Shown here: piece by piece, positions 50,239 to 57,350 of the stretch
Layout of the letters: each line of letters begins with the position of its first letter
Position numbering within the stretch: the first letter of the stretch is position 1
From: CAWELS01 sp964468205
GTDB lineage: Bacteria; Acidobacteriota; Terriglobia; Bryobacterales; Bryobacteraceae
DNA length: 57,350 nucleotides
Assembly (NCBI GenBank): GCA_964468205.1
Contig: CAYXVG010000046.1
Location: 1 to 57,350 of the forward strand
Reading direction: 5' to 3'
Position numbers and translations under genes: made by a program
The notes under the pieces: model-generated
Databases searched by the model: none
What the model was told of the DNA's origin: nothing
What the model saw: only the letters and a program-made list of their open reading frames with translations

Positions 50239-51690
50239 ATGAAACGCAGAGAATTCATTCAAAACCTGACAGCCGGGACCATGGCTCCCTGGATGTCACA
50301 CGCCACCACCCGGCGGCGAAACTTGGTATTCATTCTTACCGACGACCATCGCTATGACTTCATGAGTTGCTATGGTCATCCGTGGCTACAGACTCCTAAC
50401 CTGGACAGATTCGTGGAAGGCGGAATCAGCTTCGACAACGCCTTCGTGACGACGTCGCTCTGTTCTCCGAGCCGGGCGTCCATTCTGACAGGAACCTACA
50501 CGCATTTCCATAATGTGCGCGGCAACGAAGATCCGCTGCCGCCTCAGCTCACCACCTATCCCATGCTGCTGCAATCGGCCGGATACCGGACCGCATTTCT
50601 GGGCAAGTGGCACATGGGAAGCGCTAACGATCAGCCGCGTCCCGGATTCGATGACTGGTTGTCCTTCCGGGGGCAGGGGAAGTTTCTCAACCCCGAAATT
50701 AACCACAACGGCGAACGGCGCGAGAGGAACGGCTATGTGACGGACATCCTCACCGCCGAGGCTGGCCGCTTCATCCGAAACAACCGGTCGCGTCCGTTTG
50801 CGCTCTACCTTTCGCACAAGGCGGTTCACGGTCCGTTCACGCCCGCGCCCCGCCATGGGGGACTCTACAACGATGAGGTGATCCCGTATCCGGAGTCCAT
50901 GGCCGATACGGAAGAGAACTATCGCGGGAAACCGGAGTGGCTGCGCCGCCGCCGGGGTTCCTGGCACGGTTGTGAAGGCATGCTGGGCAAACCGGGCACG
51001 TTTGACGACAACTACCGCGACTACTGCCGTTGCCTCGCCGGTATCGATGATAGTGTGGGCGAGGTGATGAACACGCTGGAAGAGACCGGTCTGGCGAATG
51101 ACACCCTCGTCATCTACATGGGTGACAACGGCTACATGTGGGGCGAACACGGAATGATCGACAAACGCTCAATGCACGAGCCGTCGATGCGGGTTCCCAT
51201 GGTTGCCCGGTGCCCGGATTTGTTTGAGGGCGGAAAGCGTTCCCGGGGGCTGGCTTTGAACCTCGATATTGGACCGACGTTCCTTGACGCAGCCGGCGTA
51301 CCGATTCCGGACTCGATGTGCGGGAGGTCGCTGCTCGGCTTGATGCGAACCGAGGACGATTGGAGAAAGGACTTCCTGTACGAGTATTTTTGGGAACGTT
51401 CCCACCCGGAGACACCCACGGTCACGGGACTTCGCACGGATCGATACAGCTACATGCACTACCACGGAGTTTGGGGCCGAGACGAACTATATGATTTGCG
51501 AAACGATCCGCGGCAGAGCCACAATCTGCTTGGTGATGTCATGTTCACTCATGAACGCGGGCCGCTCTCCGTTCACATCAAGGATCCGGAACTGCGGGAA
51601 CTGGTCGCCGGTTTTCAAGCGAGGATCCAGGAAATCATGGAGGAAACCGGTGGAAGCTTTGAACCGACTTGGAGGCAGACGAATGTTTAG
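50239..51690 (+). CDS. Tat-exported sulfatase
   Basis: A 483-residue formylglycine sulfatase. I chose the ATG at 50239; the frame upstream runs through the hairpin and has no protein features. A twin-arginine-type leader (MKRREFIQNLTAGTMAPWM) is followed by FILTDDHRYDFM (metal Asp35-Asp36) and CSPSRASILTGTY (Cys75). LVIYMGDNGYMWGEHGM carries the distal Asp-Asn. It lies in the TonB-sulfatase unit, and its last eight bases overlap the next sulfatase gene. Substrate unknown, probably sulfated sugar. Confidence 0.9.
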   Translation: MKRREFIQNLTAGTMAPWMSHATTRRRNLVFILTDDHRYDFMSCYGHPWLQTPNLDRFVEGGISFDNAFVTTSLCSPSRASILTGTYTHFHNVRGNEDPLPPQLTTYPMLLQSAGYRTAFLGKWHMGSANDQPRPGFDDWLSFRGQGKFLNPEINHNGERRERNGYVTDILTAEAGRFIRNNRSRPFALYLSHKAVHGPFTPAPRHGGLYNDEVIPYPESMADTEENYRGKPEWLRRRRGSWHGCEGMLGKPGTFDDNYRDYCRCLAGIDDSVGEVMNTLEETGLANDTLVIYMGDNGYMWGEHGMIDKRSMHEPSMRVPMVARCPDLFEGGKRSRGLALNLDIGPTFLDAAGVPIPDSMCGRSLLGLMRTEDDWRKDFLYEYFWERSHPETPTVTGLRTDRYSYMHYHGVWGRDELYDLRNDPRQSHNLLGDVMFTHERGPLSVHIKDPELRELVAGFQARIQEIMEETGGSFEPTWRQTNV

Positions 51691-53476
51691 CCACGCCTGG
51701 CGCACGTTGGGAGGCACTCTAACATCGCTGTTGGTGTTGACAGGGACGGCCTGGTGCTCATCACGCGACGCCTCGCAGCCTAACATTGTGCTGATCATGA
51801 CGGATGATCAGGGTTGGTGGGACGTCGGTATACATGGCAACAAGGACATCGAAACTCCGGAAATGGACCGATTGGCGGCGGAGGGAGTTGAACTCACCAA
51901 CTTCCATGCACAACCCGTTTGTGCCCCTACGCGGGCCTCTTTGATGACGGGCCGTTACTACCTGCGAACTGGCCTCTACAATACCCGATTTGGGGGAGAT
52001 AGTATGGCGGCGGACGAGGTTACGTTGGCGGAGGTGTTGCAGGCCGAGGGATACAGAACGGCCCAAATCGGAAAATGGCACCTCGGACCGCATATGCCGA
52101 ACTATCCACTGAACCAAGGTTTTGACGTCGCGTTGACCTTGCCGGAAGGCCATTCGGAGAGGTACTACTACCCGGACCAGCTCCGCTATAACGGGCGCGA
52201 GATCGACATGCGGGGGCACATCACGAACCTGCTAACCGATGCGGCCATCGAGTTTGTTCGGAACAACAAGGATCGCCCCTTCTTCCTTTACCTGCCGTAC
52301 AACGTCCCCCACGAGCCGCCGCTGGTCCCGGATGAGTACCTGCAAAAGTATCTCGACCGCGGGCTGGATTTGGAGACTGCACGCATCTATGGGCTAGTTA
52401 CACAGTGCGACCAGAACATCGGCCGCCTGCTCAAAGTTGTGGATGAGACCGGATTGCGCGAAGAGACGATTGTCATCTTTCTCAGCGATAACGGCGGCAT
52501 TAGCAGGCACTACAAGGCAGGCTTGCGAGGAAACAAAGGTTCAGCTTACGAAGGGGGGACGCGGGCGCCGTTCTTTGCACGATGGCCTGGGCATTTTCCG
52601 GCTGGTGCGAAGGTCGATGCTATGGCCTCTGTAATTGACATCCTGCCCACGTTCTGTGAACTGGTGGGAGCGCCGGTGCCGGAGGCCCATGTGGTGGATG
52701 GAAAGAGCCTGCTGTCCATACTGAAAGACGGAAAGGGACGGAGTCCCCACGACCACATCTTTGCTATCTGGGATCGCCACCGTCCAAGAATTGACCGCAG
52801 CCGTTGGAGCATCCGGGGAACCCGCTACAAAATGGTTGAAGGACAGCTATTCGACCTTAAGGCAGACCCAGGCGAGGAACACGACATTGCCGCGAAAGAA
52901 CCTGAAATTGCCGCCGAGCTTCGTCAACGATTCGAGTCCTGGCTGAAGGACGTGACTGCGGGCCGTGATTTCCACCCGCCTCCGATACAAGTGGGACGGT
53001 CAGACGAGAACCCGGTTGAAATCCAGGCAAGCTGGGCACGGATGGACGGCACGCACGTTACTATCAAACCGCCCGGTTGGCAGATTTCCGAACCGCAGAG
53101 GCTCGGTGATCCGGTGCCCGGAGCGACCATTAACTACACCTTCGCCGGATATGATTGGGACACAATCGATGGATGGAGCAAACCTGGAGAACATGCTTGG
53201 TGGCTGATTGACGTGACCAGACCCGGTACATATGAAGTCACCCTGAACTATGGCTGTTCGCAATCGGATGCGGGGGGCCGATTCATGCTTTCCATCGGGA
53301 CGGCAAAATTGACCGGCGCCGTCGAGCCGACTGTCACCCGTGATGTCTATTGGAAACGGACCCTCGGACAACTAACACTGGAGAAAGGTCTCCAGCGCTT
53401 GACCGTTGAAGTGATTTCCGCTCCGGGTTCCGAGTTGATGGCGCTCAATCGCATATGGCTGCGGAAGATCGATTAA
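51683..53476 (+). CDS. Secreted sulfatase with C-terminal beta domain
   Basis: A 597-residue sulfatase. The ATG at 51683 is chosen because GGAGG precedes it and a hydrophobic signal follows (LTSLLVLTGTAWC); the longer frame overlaps the upstream gene. The metal site is LIMTDDQGWWDVG (Asp41-Asp42) and the catalytic motif CAPTRASLMTGR (Cys80), with Thr in place of the usual Ser. IVIFLSDNGGISRHYKAG supplies the distal ligands. Residues 460-597 form an extra beta-rich domain (WWLIDVTRPGTYEVTLNYG) resembling a carbohydrate-binding module. It overlaps the preceding sulfatase gene, so both act together. Confidence 0.9.
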   Translation: MFSHAWRTLGGTLTSLLVLTGTAWCSSRDASQPNIVLIMTDDQGWWDVGIHGNKDIETPEMDRLAAEGVELTNFHAQPVCAPTRASLMTGRYYLRTGLYNTRFGGDSMAADEVTLAEVLQAEGYRTAQIGKWHLGPHMPNYPLNQGFDVALTLPEGHSERYYYPDQLRYNGREIDMRGHITNLLTDAAIEFVRNNKDRPFFLYLPYNVPHEPPLVPDEYLQKYLDRGLDLETARIYGLVTQCDQNIGRLLKVVDETGLREETIVIFLSDNGGISRHYKAGLRGNKGSAYEGGTRAPFFARWPGHFPAGAKVDAMASVIDILPTFCELVGAPVPEAHVVDGKSLLSILKDGKGRSPHDHIFAIWDRHRPRIDRSRWSIRGTRYKMVEGQLFDLKADPGEEHDIAAKEPEIAAELRQRFESWLKDVTAGRDFHPPPIQVGRSDENPVEIQASWARMDGTHVTIKPPGWQISEPQRLGDPVPGATINYTFAGYDWDTIDGWSKPGEHAWWLIDVTRPGTYEVTLNYGCSQSDAGGRFMLSIGTAKLTGAVEPTVTRDVYWKRTLGQLTLEKGLQRLTVEVISAPGSELMALNRIWLRKID

Positions 53477-53684
53477 CCCCCGGGGTGGGTATAGCCGCTG
53501 GGGTCCGGTTTACGACGCGAAGTTGAGTTGCGTCTACGGTCCTGTGATGGCCCGCTTTCCGACCCCTCGACTTCAAGGTTGGCTATTTTTAAGTAGCGAA
53601 CACCCGCGACAGGGAGGGGTAGAAGATGAATACTCCCATTCCCGGCGCCGGCGGGAGAAGCTACAAGAGGAGGGTCTAATGTGA

Positions 53685-55001
53685 CTACTCTTGTATGGCG
53701 TCCACCGGAACGCCGAAGTGCGTCCCCACCATCGGCTTGTCGTACATCGTCGTCGGCTCGAAATACCCTGGCGTGATCAGGTGCTCTTTCACGACCTCTT
53801 CGTTCAGCTCGACGCCGATCCCCGGGGTCTCCGGAACCGTGTACATGCCGCGGTTGATAATCGGTTTCTCCACCCCGGTCACCAGATCGTCCCACCACGG
53901 AACATCCACCGCGTGGTTCTCCATGCTGATGAAATCGTCTACCAGCGACGCGCAGTGAACGCTGGCCATGCACCCGACCGGCGACCCCGCGAAATGGAAC
54001 ATCACCGGAATGCCGTACATATTCGCGTACTCGGCAATCCGCTTTGTCTCGATGATCCCTCCCGACGTCTCCATGTCCGGATGAATGATGTCCACCGCAT
54101 GGTTCTCGACCCAGGGCCGGAACGTCTCGATGCTGAACAGGTCCTCGCCATGCAGCGTTGGCGTCGGCGATCCTTCGGTCACCATCTTGTTGAGTTGGAT
54201 GGAATTCTGCCTCGTGTAGCTGATTACGTCCTCGATGTACGCCAGACTGTATTGCTCCATGGCCTTGCCCAGGCGAATCCCGTCGTCGACGGTGAGGTAA
54301 CCGAAATGGTCCGCCCCCAGCACCTTGTCCCAACCGATGATGTCTCTGGCCCCGGCCACGAGTTCGCCCCAGTAACCCAGACCCTTGTCCGTCGGCGATT
54401 CGCCCGCGAACGCATCGGGTTTGTCGCGGATCAGCCTTTTCTGCAGATCCATCTTGTAGTGCGTGAACCCCTTGTCCACGCGCAGTTGGATCTTTTCCAT
54501 GTAGACGTCGCGGTCGCGCTCGGACGGAGTGTCGCAATACGCCGTCACCTGGCTCCTTCGCTTCGATCCGAGTAGCCGGTACGCCGGAATGCCGAGCACC
54601 TTCCCGGCAATGTCGCACAGCGCCATATCGATCGCGCTGTATCCGCCGCCCGCCCGGCTCTGGCCCGCCAGCGGTTTGATCCTCCGTAGCACACCTTCGA
54701 TGTTCAGCGGGTCCCTCCCGACGAGAAACGACTTGTAGATGAACGCCTGGCTGAGCCGCCCGCTGTCGCGCACCTCTCCCAACCCATAGACGTCCTGGTT
54801 GGTGTAGATCTTGATGATCGGATAGTTCTCGCCGCCGGCCCGAACCATGCATCCGCGAATGTCCGTGATCCGCAGGTTCGACGGCCTGGACGCAGTTTGC
54901 GCTGGGTTGAATGCCAGACCCGACGTTGTGGCCAGCCCTGCCAGGCCGGCCGACTTCCTGACAAACGTGCGCCGATTCATTTTGTAGTTGTTTGCGATCA
55001 T
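53685..55001 (-). CDS. Tat-exported mandelate racemase/dehydratase-like enzyme
   Basis: A 438-residue enolase-superfamily protein. The ATG at 55001 has AAGGAG upstream, although the twin-arginine leader starts at residue 8 (MNRRTFVRKSAGLAGLA). Active-site residues are complete: Lys183 (HYKMDLQK), Asp231-His232 (GADHFGYL), Glu257 (YIEDVISY), Glu286 (HGEDLFS) and His336 (VMFHFAGSPVG). It should dehydrate or racemise an acid sugar. This is the third such protein in the window and, unlike the one at 13907, appears competent. Its neighbour upstream is a broken amidohydrolase gene. There are 208 bases without a gene to the sulfatase end. Confidence 0.87.
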   Translation of the reverse strand: MIANNYKMNRRTFVRKSAGLAGLATTSGLAFNPAQTASRPSNLRITDIRGCMVRAGGENYPIIKIYTNQDVYGLGEVRDSGRLSQAFIYKSFLVGRDPLNIEGVLRRIKPLAGQSRAGGGYSAIDMALCDIAGKVLGIPAYRLLGSKRRSQVTAYCDTPSERDRDVYMEKIQLRVDKGFTHYKMDLQKRLIRDKPDAFAGESPTDKGLGYWGELVAGARDIIGWDKVLGADHFGYLTVDDGIRLGKAMEQYSLAYIEDVISYTRQNSIQLNKMVTEGSPTPTLHGEDLFSIETFRPWVENHAVDIIHPDMETSGGIIETKRIAEYANMYGIPVMFHFAGSPVGCMASVHCASLVDDFISMENHAVDVPWWDDLVTGVEKPIINRGMYTVPETPGIGVELNEEVVKEHLITPGYFEPTTMYDKPMVGTHFGVPVDAIQE

Positions 55002-55164
55002 CCGCTACTCCTTGGTGGCCACCAAGATATCAGAAGCCCCGGACGGGCGCCAGAGAAAAGGCACGCCGCTGTCGTGGGCGATTGCGTTGAGGCAGACAGC
55101 AACCCGGGTCAGCCTGGGCGCCGGATCACAGGATTCCGGCGCCTGAAAGTCAACACTTCCCAGG

Positions 55165-55890
55165 CCCGGCTATTCGGCCACGTTCACCTGTACTCCGATC
55201 TGCGCAACCCGGATGTGGACGTCGTGAAGTACGTCCGAGACGGCATCAAGAGTACAGCCGAGGCGGTCCACCGCAATTCCGACATTGTGCTCGGAGTCAA
55301 GGTATACGTGAGCGCCAATATGAACGGGCGATACAGCCTGGATTTCATGAAGATCGCCCGCGAGCTCGGCGACCAGTTTAAAACGCCCCTGATGGTCCAC
55401 GTCAGTTTTGCGCCACCCGAGATCCACCAGGTCCTCGAGCTCATGCGTGCCGGCGACGTTCTCACCCACTGCAACAACGGCCACACCCTCGGCGTCGTCG
55501 ACAGCGGCTATTCCGAAAGGCTGGGGAAGCTGAAGCCGGGCGTGAGGGATGCGCGTGAACGCGGCGTCATCTTCGACGTCGGCCACGGCGCCGGCCAGCT
55601 TCAATTTCAACGCCGCGCGCACAGCGATCCACAACGACTTTCTCCCGGACTGCATCTCAACCGACTTGCACAAGCATCGCATCAACGGGCCAACCTACGA
55701 CTTGCCCACCACCATGAGCAAGTATCCATATCATGGCTTGAGCTTCGAAGATGTATTGTTGCGCTCCACCCACAACCCCGCGCAGGTCATCGGCCGCGTG
55801 CCGGGGATGCGGACACCCTTTCCGTGGGCGGGCCGGCCGACGTTGCGTTGCTGGAGCTTCACGATGGGGAATTCCGCCTGGTGGGCTGTC
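55165..55890 (+). pseudogene. Amidohydrolase (dihydroorotase-like) fragment with two frameshifts
   Basis: Coding similarity is clear but not in one frame. The first part (to about 55594) reads DIVLGVKVYVSANM, TPLMVHVSFAPPEIHQVLEL, GDVLTHCNNGHT and ERGVIFDVGHGAG, as in the amidohydrolase/deacetylase family. Near 55595 an extra C shifts the frame; the next part continues SFNFNAARTAIHNDFLPDCI, STDLHKHRINGPTYDLPTTM and STHNPAQVIGRVPGM. Near 55810 the frame shifts back to SVGGPADVALLELHDGEFRL. The N-terminal start domain is missing (5' truncated). Therefore it is not functional. It has probably decayed beside the dehydratase gene. Confidence 0.85.
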
Positions 55891-56086
55891 AAAAGAACGT
55901 CGCCACGGTCCGTCAACGGATCCGGAGCCGGCTCGCTATCTGGCGCCGGATTCGGCCAGCACTGCGGAACGGAAACTCTTCGAGTGTGACCTGCGAGTGC
56001 TCGCCAAATTGGTCCAGGACGAAGTTCTCGCCATCTCCTGTTTCGGTAAGCTATCCGGCGCCGCCCCGGATCACCGCGTCCTGACA

Positions 56087-56398
56087 ATGATGCGGGAAGC
56101 TAAGGAGCGGCGCGGCAGCGTTCAAATCAGGCTCAAGTGTCTCAGCGGCTCCCTTCGAACTTGTGAGCGCCACCTAGGGCGCTTGTTCCAGCAAGTCACC
56201 GGACTCCGCTATCGCGAATACCTTCGTTCCGTCAGAATGCACGAAGCGAAGGTGTTCCTGCTCCGGTCGTCGTGGTCCGTCCATGAGATTGCTTTCGCGC
56301 TGGGCTATGAGGCGCCGGCAAACTTCACGAACGAGTTCAGACGTTGCTTCGGCGTAAGCCCGCGTGAATTCCGGAACGGTAACCTCGATGGCTCCTGA
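56087..56398 (+). CDS. AraC-type helix-turn-helix DNA-binding protein (short, 5' end uncertain)
   Basis: A 103-residue frame from ATG 56087. It contains an AraC-family double helix-turn-helix: CERHLGRLFQQVTGLRYREY, then VFLLRSSWSVHEIAFALGYE and FTNEFRRCFGVSPREFR, which is the family signature. Full-length regulators have an N-terminal sensor domain of 150-200 residues, absent here; the frame stays open upstream to 55751 but overlaps the amidohydrolase remains. It may be a truncated regulator or a short DNA-binding protein. It could control the gene that begins at 56512. Confidence 0.65.
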   Translation: MMREAKERRGSVQIRLKCLSGSLRTCERHLGRLFQQVTGLRYREYLRSVRMHEAKVFLLRSSWSVHEIAFALGYEAPANFTNEFRRCFGVSPREFRNGNLDGS

Positions 56399-56435
56399 AT
56401 TATGTCCGGTTTGCACAGCAAACAGGTCCGTTTTT

Positions 56436-56454
56436 AATATCGACAGCCGATATT
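56436..56454. repeat. Short inverted repeat upstream of the last gene
   Basis: AATATCG (56436-56442) and CGATATT (56448-56454) form a perfect 7-bp inverted repeat with a 5-base loop. It lies between the AraC-type gene and the gene at 56512, so it may be an operator. No U-tract is next to it on either strand. Confidence 0.35.
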
Positions 56455-56511
56455 GCGGTCTGCTATTCTGCGTTTACACTTGTTCATCGAACGATGGGAT
56501 GATCAAGGAAG

Positions 56512-57350
56512 ATGAGAGACGAAACGCCGCCGGAGTGGGAAGCAGGTGACAAGACGGCGGATCGGGAAAGGGATCATGACGTGTCACTGCTATGTGATGG
56601 ATGGGGAAGAAACACACTGTATCCATGGGCGGCGATGGCCGTTTTCGTTGCCGCCCCATTGTCACTCGTAGCCGATCTCAACGCCCAGACTACACGCGAA
56701 TACACGCGCGAAAGTGAGATGCACACTTCGTCTGTGTGGCGGAATTTCCCCCGCTGGAATGCCGGCTTGCTCGTGGGATATGAGAACAATTACTCCGATG
56801 CACCGATAATCTATACAATTGACCGTGATGGCAGACGGGAGGAGTTGCTCCTCGCCATAGCAGATGCCTATCGCATCAGCGTGCGCAACGTAGCAATGGG
56901 AGCAGACCGCAGAATTGCAGTTGTCGCGGGTGCGTACGCCTCAGACGGGCGCTTTGCCACCTTGCTCGTTCAGATTCCCGCCAATCGCAAGGACTGGACG
57001 GTCACACAAACATGGCCGTATTGCCCGATGAATGTAACGATCGCAAACGACGGTGCAGTCTGGACCATCGGCTGGCTCAAGGATGAGGAGAATACGAGGG
57101 TCATCACCCGACATGTGTTGCGCCGGTATGACGCCAACGGCATTCTGAAGGGATCACAAGACGTGATAGCGCGGCGCGGCGGTCCGACAATTAACGTTTC
57201 GTTCTTCTTTTCCTCTCTTGACCGCGTGGGTTGGCTAACAACGGCAGGCCAGTACATTGAATTCGCCCTCGATGGCAAAGAGATCGGCCGCTATGAGGGC
57301 CCTCCGGGCTCCGAGGACGGTGATGTGAGCGGCGCAGCGATAAGCGAAGA
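56512..57350 (+). CDS. Hypothetical membrane-anchored or secreted protein (3' partial)
   Basis: An open frame from ATG 56512 to the window edge, at least 279 residues. AAGGA stands just before the ATG at rather short spacing. After a charged start (MRDETPPEWEAGDKTADRER) a hydrophobic helix follows (PWAAMAVFVAAPLSLVADL, about 38-56), then a beta-rich region with WNAGLLVGYENNYSDAPIIY, RRIAVVAGAYASDGRFATLL and VWTIGWLKDEEN. The repeating blade-like pattern suggests a beta-propeller or lectin-like fold outside the membrane, but no family is recognised. Confidence 0.75.
   Translation, partial: MRDETPPEWEAGDKTADRERDHDVSLLCDGWGRNTLYPWAAMAVFVAAPLSLVADLNAQTTREYTRESEMHTSSVWRNFPRWNAGLLVGYENNYSDAPIIYTIDRDGRREELLLAIADAYRISVRNVAMGADRRIAVVAGAYASDGRFATLLVQIPANRKDWTVTQTWPYCPMNVTIANDGAVWTIGWLKDEENTRVITRHVLRRYDANGILKGSQDVIARRGGPTINVSFFFSSLDRVGWLTTAGQYIEFALDGKEIGRYEGPPGSEDGDVSGAAISE

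Noticed and set aside
53473..54852. A 459-codon minus-strand frame overlapping the dehydratase gene
   Set aside because: It is an out-of-phase reading of the same strand, Gly/Arg-rich and without motifs; the other frame has all enolase-superfamily residues.

Overview
The window is GC-rich, densely coded DNA from a heterotrophic bacterium, most likely an Acidobacteriota member of the Bryobacterales (Solibacter-like). The reasons are: two Oar-type TonB-dependent receptors; a protein ending in the TIGR03437 domain typical of Solibacter relatives; an SBBP/BACON repeat protein; five secreted Cys-type sulfatases; and many enzymes with MNRRxF-type twin-arginine signals. Both window edges cut through genes. 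This taxonomic call is inference from gene content; no rRNA or tRNA gene was seen.

Layout. 1-2138: end of a TonB-dependent receptor. 2322-16418: secreted glycan-degradation genes (a collagen-binding-type glycosidase lipoprotein, an SBBP/BACON surface protein, an FAD oxidoreductase, two overlapping sulfatases, a BNR_4 protein) and a tandem pair of enolase-superfamily proteins, the first of which has lost its catalytic residues. 16439-23242: metal and redox housekeeping (DmeF-like and second CDF exporters, a membrane Fe-S/HdrD-like oxidoreductase, AhpC with a textbook terminator, a DtxR-family regulator, YceI and CHRD proteins). 23286-39510: mixed genes (third sulfatase, FG-GAP protein, crotonase, two HpcH/HpaI aldolases, beta-helix-TIGR03437 protein, a large unrecognised protein with a GNAT-like segment, cNMP-binding protein, PQQ-cytochrome c dehydrogenase overlapping a PepSY-GDPD lipoprotein, small genes, a clan GH-A lipoprotein). 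39511-41384: non-coding DNA with strong hairpins, one canonical type I-C CRISPR repeat plus a degenerate one, and a complete IS630-family element whose transposase seems to lack its catalytic Glu. 41466-53476: the most coherent unit, a LacI-controlled sulfated-glycan locus. 53685-57350: a third enolase-superfamily enzyme, an amidohydrolase pseudogene, an AraC-type DNA-binding protein and an unrecognised gene running off the edge.

How the genes work together. In 41466-53476 a LacI-family repressor sits between two transcription units: DJ-1/PfpI - Gfo/Idh oxidoreductase - sugar isomerase/epimerase - MFS transporter on one side, and TonB receptor - sulfatase - sulfatase on the other. The same palindromic core TTAGCTAA lies once upstream of each unit and once upstream of lacI, and nowhere else that I noticed. 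I infer one regulon that imports a sulfated oligosaccharide, removes sulfate, oxidises and isomerises the sugar in the periplasm, and moves the product across the inner membrane. A strong hairpin between the receptor and sulfatase genes may set their relative expression.
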